Positions 29,692 to 35,247 of a stretch of 35,247 nt of DNA are shown here, one piece after another (position 1 is the first letter of the stretch; each line of letters opens with the position of its first letter). Made by a program: the position numbers and the translations under genes. The notes under the pieces are model-generated. The model was not told where the DNA came from, searched no databases, and saw only the letters and a list, made by a program, of their open reading frames with translations. The stretch comes from DALYCO01 sp964535545 (GTDB lineage Bacteria > Patescibacteriota > Minisyncoccia > Phycocordibacterales > UBA9973). The stretch is from contig CAZHUT010000003.1 of assembly GCA_964535545.1 (NCBI GenBank), positions 1 to 35,247 of the forward strand, in the 5' to 3' direction.

Positions 29692-30270
29692 TTATGCCAT
29701 GACTGATTTTCGTCGAACAACCAATATGACCGCAAAGACTGCATTCGCAATTACCCATGCTCCAGGAAAAGCGATGGTGATGATATTGTAGTTTTGTAGA
29801 GCGAGCACACTGAGTGAGTGTCGCACTGTTGTAATAAAGTAAAAAGACAACGTCTCAGAATACGGATCATTCCAAGATTTGCGTATTGTTGGGAAGAAAC
29901 CAACCATATCTATTGCCGCCAGAATGACAGCTGAAAGTACGGGCTGGTGGGCAAAGAACCAGAGCGGAAGTGCCGAGAGCGCAATGATTAAACATACGAT
30001 ATCGAGCTTGGTGATATTTTTTGTTCCGTACTTGAAACTCAATATAGAAATAGAACCCATGATAATGGTGAGCACTCCCGTCACCCACGCACCAGAACCG
30101 GCGCCCGCACTTACCTGCAAGGCATAAGTAATGCCTACCGTGATAGTCCAAATAACCCACGAAAAGAGATGAGGTTTTGTTTTGCCATTGAAGATATCGC
30201 GGAAGTATGGGAAGTATCCGACAAAGGTGAGAATAACTGCAACGATACTTATGAATAATTTGAAATTCAT
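29692..30270 (-). CDS. PQ-loop/SWEET-like membrane protein
   Basis: 192 aa from ATG 30270 (the frame extends to a TTG 15 nt further, less likely). About seven hydrophobic segments. Two repeats: FVGYFPYFRDIFNGKTKPHLFSWVIWTIT and MVGFFPTIRKSWNDPYSETLSFYFITT, aligned as VGxFPxxRxxxxxxPxxxSxxxxxT, the two-repeat layout of PQ-loop proteins (SWEET, SemiSWEET and lysosomal cystine carriers). This suggests a small-solute carrier or uniporter. No substrate can be told. Upstream of the NHL gene on the same strand, 28 nt apart. Confidence 0.65.
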   Translation of the reverse strand: MNFKLFISIVAVILTFVGYFPYFRDIFNGKTKPHLFSWVIWTITVGITYALQVSAGAGSGAWVTGVLTIIMGSISILSFKYGTKNITKLDIVCLIIALSALPLWFFAHQPVLSAVILAAIDMVGFFPTIRKSWNDPYSETLSFYFITTVRHSLSVLALQNYNIITIAFPGAWVIANAVFAVILVVRRKSVMA

Positions 30271-30383
30271 ACTATATAATCCCAAAAAGTATTCTTTACA
30301 TTAATATTATTAGATTAACATATTTTGATTTTAAATCACTGTACACAAAGTACAGATATTGAATGCAATAAATTTACAAAGAA

Positions 30384-32096
30384 TTAACTGAACGTAAACG
30401 CATATGCTTGGACACCACTGTTTTGCAATCGAATCTCAAGCGTATGTTCGCCAAAACCGTCCTTAAGATCAACAAGAGTGTAGAGACGTGCCTCATTGAA
30501 AGTCACACTACCATCATGCACGCCTGCTCCTGCCTCAGAGGACGAAATGGGTTTGCCGTCCAAAAAAATTTGAGCCGAAACAGGTATTTTTGAAGAAGCC
30601 ACAAGGTGTACCTTGGAGGCATTGAAGTGATATGTAATAGAACCCGTGGAACTAGTAAGCTCAATATACTCCGGTTGCTCGATCCATGACCCAGAGAGTG
30701 CATACCGATTTTTAGGCAAGGGGTTTTTGCCAGTGTACTGATATTCGCTTCGCGCACTTCCCAAATAGGTTTCTGGGCTCTGCCCCGGCGTGCCAGCAGC
30801 TGTTTCAGGCATTTCGTTTTCAAGCACGACCTTGGCTTCTCCGAGTTTTGCCGCGCGTTCATTTAAAAGCTCAACAATCTTTGCTTCAGTAGTATCATAC
30901 TCCCCTTCGCCGATGTGATCGTACACGACGTAGCCATCGATATCAATCAGATATTTTCGCGGCCAGTAATTATTGCCGTACGCGTTCCATGTTCCGTAGT
31001 TGTTGTCGAGAACAATCGGAAATTTCAAACCGAACTGTTTCGCCGCCGCTTCAACATTTTTCTGCAGATGTTCGAAAGCAAACTCAGGAGTATGGATGCC
31101 GATGATGATCAAACCTTTGTCTTCGTATTTTGTATACCAATCATTGAGATACGGAAATGTTCGCTGGCAGTTGATGCAGCTATAGGTGAGCACGTCGAGC
31201 AGGATTACTTTCTTGCCGACATATTGCCCGATCGTAATCGGCAAACCGTTTGTATTCACAAATCCATCTGGGTTTGTTATTTCTTTGTATTTTGGAAACT
31301 GAAGCGCTTTCTGTTCTGGAGTTAACAAAACTGCAGGTATGTTTCCAGTCTCTGAATTTTTAGGCATTGCTTCCGTCTTTTGCAAGAGTTTTTGTTCAAC
31401 TTTCGTAATATCAAAGATGCCGCTGTTGATCGCGCCCGTCTGGATCTTTTTGTCGATGCCAGTCAAAACCAGAATTCCGACAAGCAAAAACAGAATGCCG
31501 ATTCCCCGCTTGAGCCAGCCGCGAGGATCAGATGCCTGGCCGAATTTTTCAATAACGCGCTGACCCACAAGCGAAATGATGAGTAACACCAAACCGAGAC
31601 CAACAGCATAGGCGATCAGGTACAACAAGCCCCTACTGAAACTCTGCGGCAACACTGTCGCGAGAATTACAAAGTAAGTTGGTGAACAGGAAGAAAAAAC
31701 TGGACCGAGCGAGACGCCGATAATGACGTCGCCCCAGAAGTTTTTTTTCTTGTAGCCCGTACCGAGTATTTTGTTTGAATTGATACCCAGCTGTTCAACA
31801 AATGGCAGCCGTTCCCACAGTCCAGGGAAAATCATAGTAAGCGCGACGAGAATCAGAATGATTCCTGAAATGTACTGCCACACTTCTGGTGGAATTGTCA
31901 CAAAGGCCGTACTCCACTTGAGAATAAGCGTAAACACTACGATGGAGATAATGAGCGAACCGATGATAACATATGACTTTCGCTTGTTTGTTCCATCGGA
32001 AATAGAACCGCCGATAATAATCGGCAACAGAGGAAGAACGCACGGCGCGAGGACCGTGAGCACTCCAGCGATAAATGAAAGTAAAAGAAATGTCAT
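30384..32096 (-). CDS. dipZ: DipZ-like protein: CcdA-type transmembrane domain fused to a thioredoxin-like domain
   Basis: 570 aa. Residues 1-215: six or more membrane helices of a DsbD/CcdA domain, with the two Cys of the redox site (VLAPCVLPLLP and SLGPVFSSCSPTYF). Residues about 290-400: a TlpA-like thioredoxin fold with active site YSCINCQRTFPYL (CINC) and the cis-Pro region YGNNYWPRKYLIDIDG. Residues about 430-570: a beta domain like the C-terminus of DipZ (carbohydrate-binding-like). The protein carries electrons from cytosolic thioredoxin across the membrane to extracytoplasmic disulfides. Upstream is the Met/Lys-rich anchored protein (21 nt apart), under the XRE operator. Confidence 0.9.
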   Translation of the reverse strand: MTFLLLSFIAGVLTVLAPCVLPLLPIIIGGSISDGTNKRKSYVIIGSLIISIVVFTLILKWSTAFVTIPPEVWQYISGIILILVALTMIFPGLWERLPFVEQLGINSNKILGTGYKKKNFWGDVIIGVSLGPVFSSCSPTYFVILATVLPQSFSRGLLYLIAYAVGLGLVLLIISLVGQRVIEKFGQASDPRGWLKRGIGILFLLVGILVLTGIDKKIQTGAINSGIFDITKVEQKLLQKTEAMPKNSETGNIPAVLLTPEQKALQFPKYKEITNPDGFVNTNGLPITIGQYVGKKVILLDVLTYSCINCQRTFPYLNDWYTKYEDKGLIIIGIHTPEFAFEHLQKNVEAAAKQFGLKFPIVLDNNYGTWNAYGNNYWPRKYLIDIDGYVVYDHIGEGEYDTTEAKIVELLNERAAKLGEAKVVLENEMPETAAGTPGQSPETYLGSARSEYQYTGKNPLPKNRYALSGSWIEQPEYIELTSSTGSITYHFNASKVHLVASSKIPVSAQIFLDGKPISSSEAGAGVHDGSVTFNEARLYTLVDLKDGFGEHTLEIRLQNSGVQAYAFTFS

Positions 32097-32117
32097 ATGT
32101 TAGATATCGAATTACTA

Positions 32118-32399
32118 TTATTGCTTCATCATAGTGTCGCCCTGAACGTCCATGCTGCCTTCAACTTTCATTGAATCTTTTGGCATCATCGTGTCGCCTT
32201 CTTTTTGCATTGTATCCTTCTGCATCGTGTCTTTCTGCATCATAGTGTCCTTGGTCATCATCGCCTTATCATCCGCTTTTTTGTTTGAAGCATAGACAAC
32301 TCCGACAACAACGAGAATAATAACAACGACTACTGCTGCCCAGATACCCATACTTGAACCTGATTTCATTGGCATACTACCCTGATCCATTTTTTCCAT
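32118..32399 (-). CDS. Met/Lys/Asp repeat single-pass protein
   Basis: 93 aa from ATG 32399 (the open frame runs further up through the palindrome but is not credible). MEKMDQGSMPMKSGSSMG, a membrane helix (IWAAVVVVIILVVVGVVYA), then about 55 residues of a repeat xKDTMMQKDTMQKDTMQKEG. Met-rich repeats of the MxxxM sort bind Cu(I) or Ag(I) in several proteins. The tail faces outside the membrane if the short N-terminus stays in. Cotranscribed with dipZ. Metal binding is inferred. Confidence 0.75.
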   Translation of the reverse strand: MEKMDQGSMPMKSGSSMGIWAAVVVVIILVVVGVVYASNKKADDKAMMTKDTMMQKDTMQKDTMQKEGDTMMPKDSMKVEGSMDVQGDTMMKQ

Positions 32400-32436
32400 A
32401 AAATTATTTGTATTACTACTAATCGCACCTACTTTG

Positions 32437-32487
32437 AGTATATACAAGAAGAAACCAAATGTAAAGTTAACTTTACATTTGGTTTCT
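32437..32487 (-). promoter_or_regulatory. promoter and operator of the Met-repeat/dipZ operon
   Basis: On the minus strand TTTACA (-35, 32460-32465), 17-nt spacer, TATACT (-10, 32437-32442). The -35 lies inside a perfect 38-nt palindrome (32450-32487) whose core GTAAAGTTAACTTTAC (32461-32476) recurs at 33099-33114 with one change. Binding there would block the -35. The palindrome is 13 nt past the stop of the gene at 32501, so it could also act as a terminator for it (T-rich downstream). Confidence 0.75.
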
Positions 32488-32500
32488 GTGGAAAATGTTC

Positions 32501-32866
32501 TTAATTGAAAATTCGATTGAAGATGCGAGCGCCCACCTTGCCGAGAATCATGACGATGAGAGCGATGAGCAGCCATGGATCATATGGCATATATATTGTC
32601 TGCCAAGTAATTCCTCCCAAGAGCACAATGATGCCAAGCGTATATCCAAATCTTCCCGCGCGGTTGTAGTGATCGAGCTCGCGTTCATCTCGTGCCCGTT
32701 CATGCACGATCAATCCAGTAAACAGTCCGGTGCATATGAGCAAAAGTCCATATACCGTGAGATGTACTGTATTGGACATGAGTAATCCAGCAGGATTGAG
32801 CAGTAAAAATCCCAATACAAGCAGGAGGACTGATAGCACTAATTCTTTCCACGTAACGTACTTCAT
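32501..32866 (-). CDS. small membrane protein paired with an XRE regulator (DUF2178-like)
   Basis: 121 aa from ATG 32866, 1 nt after the stop of the HTH gene. Four hydrophobic segments (WKELVLSVLLLVLGFLLL, TVYGLLLICTGLFTGLIV, GYTLGIIVLLGGITW, WLLIALIVMILGKVG) with an acidic/basic cytosolic loop HERARDERELDHYNRAGR between the second and the third. Small DUF2178-like membrane proteins of this layout are often encoded next to XRE/Cro regulators, and the loop with ERxRDERE is a hallmark. Role unknown; regulator and membrane protein may form a sensing pair. Confidence 0.75.
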   Translation of the reverse strand: MKYVTWKELVLSVLLLVLGFLLLNPAGLLMSNTVHLTVYGLLLICTGLFTGLIVHERARDERELDHYNRAGRFGYTLGIIVLLGGITWQTIYMPYDPWLLIALIVMILGKVGARIFNRIFN

Positions 32867-32867
32867 A

Positions 32868-33065
32868 TTATTTCTCATACCAAAAAAGTTTTTCGACTGT
32901 AGTATTAAAAAAAGCTGCAATATCGATCGCAAGCGCGACTGATGGTGTGTAGTTCCCTTTTTCCATGGCAATAACTGTCTGGCGAGTTACACCGACAGCT
33001 TGAGCAAGTTCTTCTTGAGTTACTTTTCTTTTCTGCCGATTTTCATATACGGCATTCTTGATCAT
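32868..33065 (-). CDS. XRE-family helix-turn-helix regulator
   Basis: 65 aa from ATG 33065 (a GTG at 33074 is also open). HTH of the Cro/XRE type: VYENRQKRKVTQEELAQAV, GVTRQTVIAMEKGNYTPSVALAIDIAAFF, NTTVEKLFWYEK. A single-domain protein with no sensor domain, like YgzD-type regulators, which bind palindromic DNA as dimers. Its own promoter region carries the same palindrome as the promoter of the dipZ operon. Likely an autorepressor that controls both units. Confidence 0.92.
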   Translation of the reverse strand: MIKNAVYENRQKRKVTQEELAQAVGVTRQTVIAMEKGNYTPSVALAIDIAAFFNTTVEKLFWYEK

Positions 33066-33080
33066 TCGGGTCACGACAAA

Positions 33081-33114
33081 ATAATACCAGAATGGATAGT
33101 AAAGTCAACTTTAC
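33081..33114 (-). promoter_or_regulatory. promoter and operator of the XRE operon
   Basis: On the minus strand TTGACT (-35, 33103-33108), 16-nt spacer, TATTAT (-10, 33081-33086). The -35 is inside the palindrome GTAAAGTCAACTTTAC (33099-33114), which is the operator core. The leader is about 9 nt. Confidence 0.8.
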
Positions 33115-33178
33115 ATGCCATTTTGCACTTCTACGGCTTGCACTGAAAAACTTTCCTTTGATTATGGGCTAAAAACAA

Positions 33179-33204
33179 AAAAAGAGCCGGTGAGGGCTCT
33201 TTTT
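33179..33204. terminator. bidirectional terminator
   Basis: Ten-pair stem 33179-33188 / 33195-33204 with loop GGTGAG and A/T runs on both sides, so it may end transcripts of either direction. It is 28 nt beyond the stop of the 25-codon ORF on the minus strand. Confidence 0.8.
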
Positions 33205-33231
33205 GTAGATAACTATATCTAAAGATATACG

Positions 33232-33309
33232 TTAGGCAGCAGGCTTAGTTTCAGTCGGCTGATCGTTTCCAGTACCTGTAGTAGGTGTGTTTGGTGTATT
33301 TGTATCCAT
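33232..33309 (-). CDS. 25-aa Thr/Pro-rich peptide, possible
   Basis: 25 aa, MDTNTPNTPTTGTGNDQPTE, then TKPAA. It fills part of the 352-bp intergenic region between the XRE gene and the TrmB-like gene. The ORF is followed by a strong terminator and preceded by a TATAAT only 1 nt before the ATG, too close for that ATG to be in the transcript, so the evidence is mixed. Hydrophilic, without hydrophobic or Cys residues. It could be a non-coding RNA instead. Confidence 0.35.
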   Translation of the reverse strand: MDTNTPNTPTTGTGNDQPTETKPAA

Positions 33310-33390
33310 AATTATAACTACTTATCCTGATAAAGTGCGACATATTTAGCTTATCAACATGCCAATCTGATGTAAATCTGTCGTCGAAAA

Positions 33391-33418
33391 TTGACAAATG
33401 ATGCTCGCTTGCTATGGT
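33391..33418 (+). promoter_or_regulatory. promoter of the TrmB-like regulator
   Basis: TTGACA (33391-33396), 16-nt spacer, TATGGT (33413-33418) preceded by TGC. ATG 33427 is 8 nt further, so the mRNA would be leaderless or nearly so. This is the best -35 in the window. Confidence 0.75.
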
Positions 33419-33426
33419 TGATTTGT

Positions 33427-34233
33427 ATGGAAAACCTGAAACTTATTGCAAACATTGAAAGTATTGGATGCACCAAAGCTGAAGCGGAGACATTTGCCCT
33501 GATCGCCCAATACCCAGACGGTATTAGCGTCCTAGCCCTGAGCCGGGCACTCAATATCCCCCGCCCCACGATATATAGCCACCTGGAAAATCTAATGGCT
33601 TTGGGTATCGTAAAAAAAGGAATTTCCGGCCGCAGCTCGCTCTTTTATACTGAAAACCTTGAGAGTATCCAGACCGCCTTCAACGAAAAAATTAGTGCTC
33701 TGCATCAAGCGTCGGCTGAATTTGCGCAAGCGTTCGGCATCATTGAACAAAAAACCAAATTTAAACCGAGATTTTTTGTGTTTGAAGGCCCGCACGCGGC
33801 AGAAAACATTTTCCGTGACATCTTGAGCACCAAACAGGAAACATTCTTTGTCTGGCCTGTTTCCGGCACAACACCAAATGTATCCTCAGAGCAATTTCTC
33901 CGTTTTCATAAAGAACGCATACGACGCGGCATCTGGATGAATTCATTGTGGCCAGCACTCATGGCTGACTCGTTCAAAAAAGATGCCGAACTTTTTTTGG
34001 GAGACGAAGAAACTGCATTACGAAAGGTCCGGCTTTTGCCGGCAGCAATTCATCAGGATATCGGTTACGCGATTTATGGAACAAAAGTGGCTTTTATCTC
34101 TCTAGGTGAAGAAGACTACTCCTTTATTGTTGAAAGTAAACGGCTTTCTGAAACCATGCGAAGCCAGTTTGATTTCATTTGGAATATTGCAAAACCAATT
34201 CCAGGAAAAAAACGTGAGCAACCCGCACAGTAA
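33427..34233 (+). CDS. TrmB-like transcriptional regulator
   Basis: 268 aa from ATG 33427 (a frame beginning at 33391 covers the -35 and is not preferred). N-terminal winged helix: LKLIANIESIGCTKAEAETFALIAQYPDGISVLALSRALNIPRPTIYSHLENLMALGIVKKG. This is the TrmB type (archaeal-like regulators also found in CPR). Residues about 70-100 form a coiled-coil linker, and about 110-268 form an effector domain with FKPRFFVFEGPHAAENIFRDIL and ESKRLSETMRSQFDFIWNIA. The effector is unknown; sugar-binding TrmB proteins control sugar uptake, but many in CPR have no such neighbour. It converges on the DoxX-like gene with 9 nt between. Confidence 0.8.
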   Translation: MENLKLIANIESIGCTKAEAETFALIAQYPDGISVLALSRALNIPRPTIYSHLENLMALGIVKKGISGRSSLFYTENLESIQTAFNEKISALHQASAEFAQAFGIIEQKTKFKPRFFVFEGPHAAENIFRDILSTKQETFFVWPVSGTTPNVSSEQFLRFHKERIRRGIWMNSLWPALMADSFKKDAELFLGDEETALRKVRLLPAAIHQDIGYAIYGTKVAFISLGEEDYSFIVESKRLSETMRSQFDFIWNIAKPIPGKKREQPAQ

Positions 34234-34242
34234 AAAATAATC

Positions 34243-35247
34243 TTAACTACTCTTCCCTTTCTTGTTATGCGACAGGAATGGCCGCTTCCACCATGCCTTC
34301 TCTTTGCGGTGGTGACTGAAGAAAATATGATCGAGTGTAAAAATCTCCGGCTGAAGGAGAAGGTTGAATGAAATTCCGTACAGCATAAGATGCGGCCAGA
34401 CTAATTCTCTGAAAAAGAGCAGTGAGAGTGTGATGTAAAACAGACTGATCAATATAGTCAGACGCATCTCGAAGCCAAAAATTATAAAGATACCGATGAC
34501 AGCTTCAACAATGCCAGCGCCAAGCGTAACAAGGAGCGGATCAGACGGAAACAGCCAGTGAAACTGCGTAAGATTCCATGTGGTTACAACATTGATGGTC
34601 AGATCAGGATGAAGCAACTTTACCGTTATTGCCGCGTAGACCAGCGCAAGTCCGTACAAGACTCGCACGATGACCGTTTCATATTTTTCAAATGAGGTAA
34701 ATCTGCGCAAGGGGCCAAATATATATTTGTCGAGAGAAAACACGCGCATGCCAAACAAAAAGAGAACGATCAGTTCTCCGAGGTAATTCAGGTACGTGAA
34801 CATATATGGTCCGTACACAAACATGCCTGTGATGAAAATGACGATGCCCACAAAAGCGGCAAGTTCCGTGAAAAAACCGACGGCAATCATTCCGCTCATC
34901 GCAAAGAGAGTGATCTGAAGCAGATGCGGAAACGGAAAGGCGCTTGCATGCAATTCAGGTCCGAGAAAGGTATTGCTCGCCGCCGAAAAAAATAGAGCGA
35001 CCGCGATGGTGATGCGAACAAAGTGTGGGCCGAAATGTGCATATCTTTCGAGAAAAGACCACGCTCTCTGTCCGAGCGGACTGAGGCGAAACAAGAAATT
35101 TATCGCAAGCAGTATGAGTACGGATATGACAATCATGACTGTTATGTGCACGTTACCGGATACTTTGAGAGCATCGAAGGCATGCCCGCTGAATGACTGC
35201 TTCATCCCCTCCCAGAAAGTCTGATATGGGAGCACGTACGCTTCATG
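34243..35247 (-). CDS. DoxX-like polytopic membrane protein, 5' end outside the window
   Basis: At least 334 aa; the frame stays open to the window edge, so the annotated GTG at 35235 need not be the true start. About nine hydrophobic segments. It has a DoxX/DUF-type core: FVRITIAVALFFSAASNTFLGPEL, SGMIAVGFFTELAAFVGIVIFITGMFVYG, and a second half with VRVLYGLALVYAAITVKLLHPDL and GIVEAVIGIFIIFGFEMRLTI, so it looks like a tandem of two DoxX-like halves. The C-terminus is basic (HHRKEKAWWKRPF, HNKKGKSS). Likely in redox or quinone-linked membrane function, by family only. Confidence 0.6.
   Translation of the reverse strand, partial: HEAYVLPYQTFWEGMKQSFSGHAFDALKVSGNVHITVMIVISVLILLAINFLFRLSPLGQRAWSFLERYAHFGPHFVRITIAVALFFSAASNTFLGPELHASAFPFPHLLQITLFAMSGMIAVGFFTELAAFVGIVIFITGMFVYGPYMFTYLNYLGELIVLFLFGMRVFSLDKYIFGPLRRFTSFEKYETVIVRVLYGLALVYAAITVKLLHPDLTINVVTTWNLTQFHWLFPSDPLLVTLGAGIVEAVIGIFIIFGFEMRLTILISLFYITLSLLFFRELVWPHLMLYGISFNLLLQPEIFTLDHIFFSHHRKEKAWWKRPFLSHNKKGKSS

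Overview
The window reads as a piece of a Candidate Phyla Radiation (Patescibacteria, probably Parcubacteria-like) genome. The reasons are tightly packed small genes, a short PilM-like protein, large secreted NHL-propeller proteins ending in peptidoglycan-binding domains, an L,D-transpeptidase, many orphan membrane proteins, no biosynthetic operons, and a group of very Cys-rich double-zinc-ribbon proteins of a kind met mainly in such genomes. This assignment is inference from gene content. UGA is used as a normal stop (the UbiA-like gene). One run of 100 Ns at 28990-29089 is a scaffold gap.

Layout. 1-246: promoter, candidate structured RNA of about 190 nt and terminator. 245-2981 (minus): pilM-like gene, then the operon SIMPL protein, tRNA-binding-domain protein, DedA protein. 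3000-10635 (minus): four paralogous Cys-rich double-zinc-ribbon proteins, one of them only a C-terminal half, interleaved with cutA and a DUF378 protein, and with a plus-strand UbiA-family gene. 10637-11450 (minus): ruvX and a hydrophilic protein. 11578-15338 (plus): tRNA-Ser(UGA), a small zinc-ribbon protein, a structured leader with a 54-aa membrane protein, an alpha/beta hydrolase and a three-gene ABC-2 exporter. 15386-19081 (minus): a 1231-aa secreted NHL/peptidoglycan-binding protein. 19241-20698: small membrane and redox-type proteins (DoxX, cytochrome b5-like). 20770-23880: unknown proteins plus an operon of a membrane protein, a 46-aa zinc protein and an L,D-transpeptidase. 24069-26058 (plus): PadR regulator and PspC protein. 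26066-27128: cyclase-family protein and an abnormal tRNA-like sequence. 27129-27662: secreted Gln/Ala-rich protein. 27730-29663 (minus): second NHL/peptidoglycan-binding protein, split by the N gap. 29692-33065 (minus): PQ-loop-like protein, DipZ-like thiol-redox protein, Met/Lys-rich anchored protein, small membrane protein and an XRE regulator. 33232-35247: a 25-codon ORF, a TrmB-like regulator and a DoxX-like protein that runs off the window.

Themes. (1) Metal and thiol chemistry: the zinc-ribbon paralogs, CutA, two small zinc proteins, DipZ, a cytochrome b5-like protein and DoxX proteins. (2) Cell surface: NHL proteins with peptidoglycan-binding ends, L,D-transpeptidase, PspC/GIN protein. 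(3) Expression signals: at least twelve genes have a -10 box, usually an extended TGnTAnnnT, only 6-10 nt before the start codon, so leaderless mRNA looks common, and Shine-Dalgarno sequences are scarce. (4) A two-site operator for the XRE regulator can be read directly from the sequence.

The strongest candidates for something undescribed are the zinc-ribbon paralog cluster, the structured RNA at the left end, and the odd tRNA-like locus near 26.8 kb.
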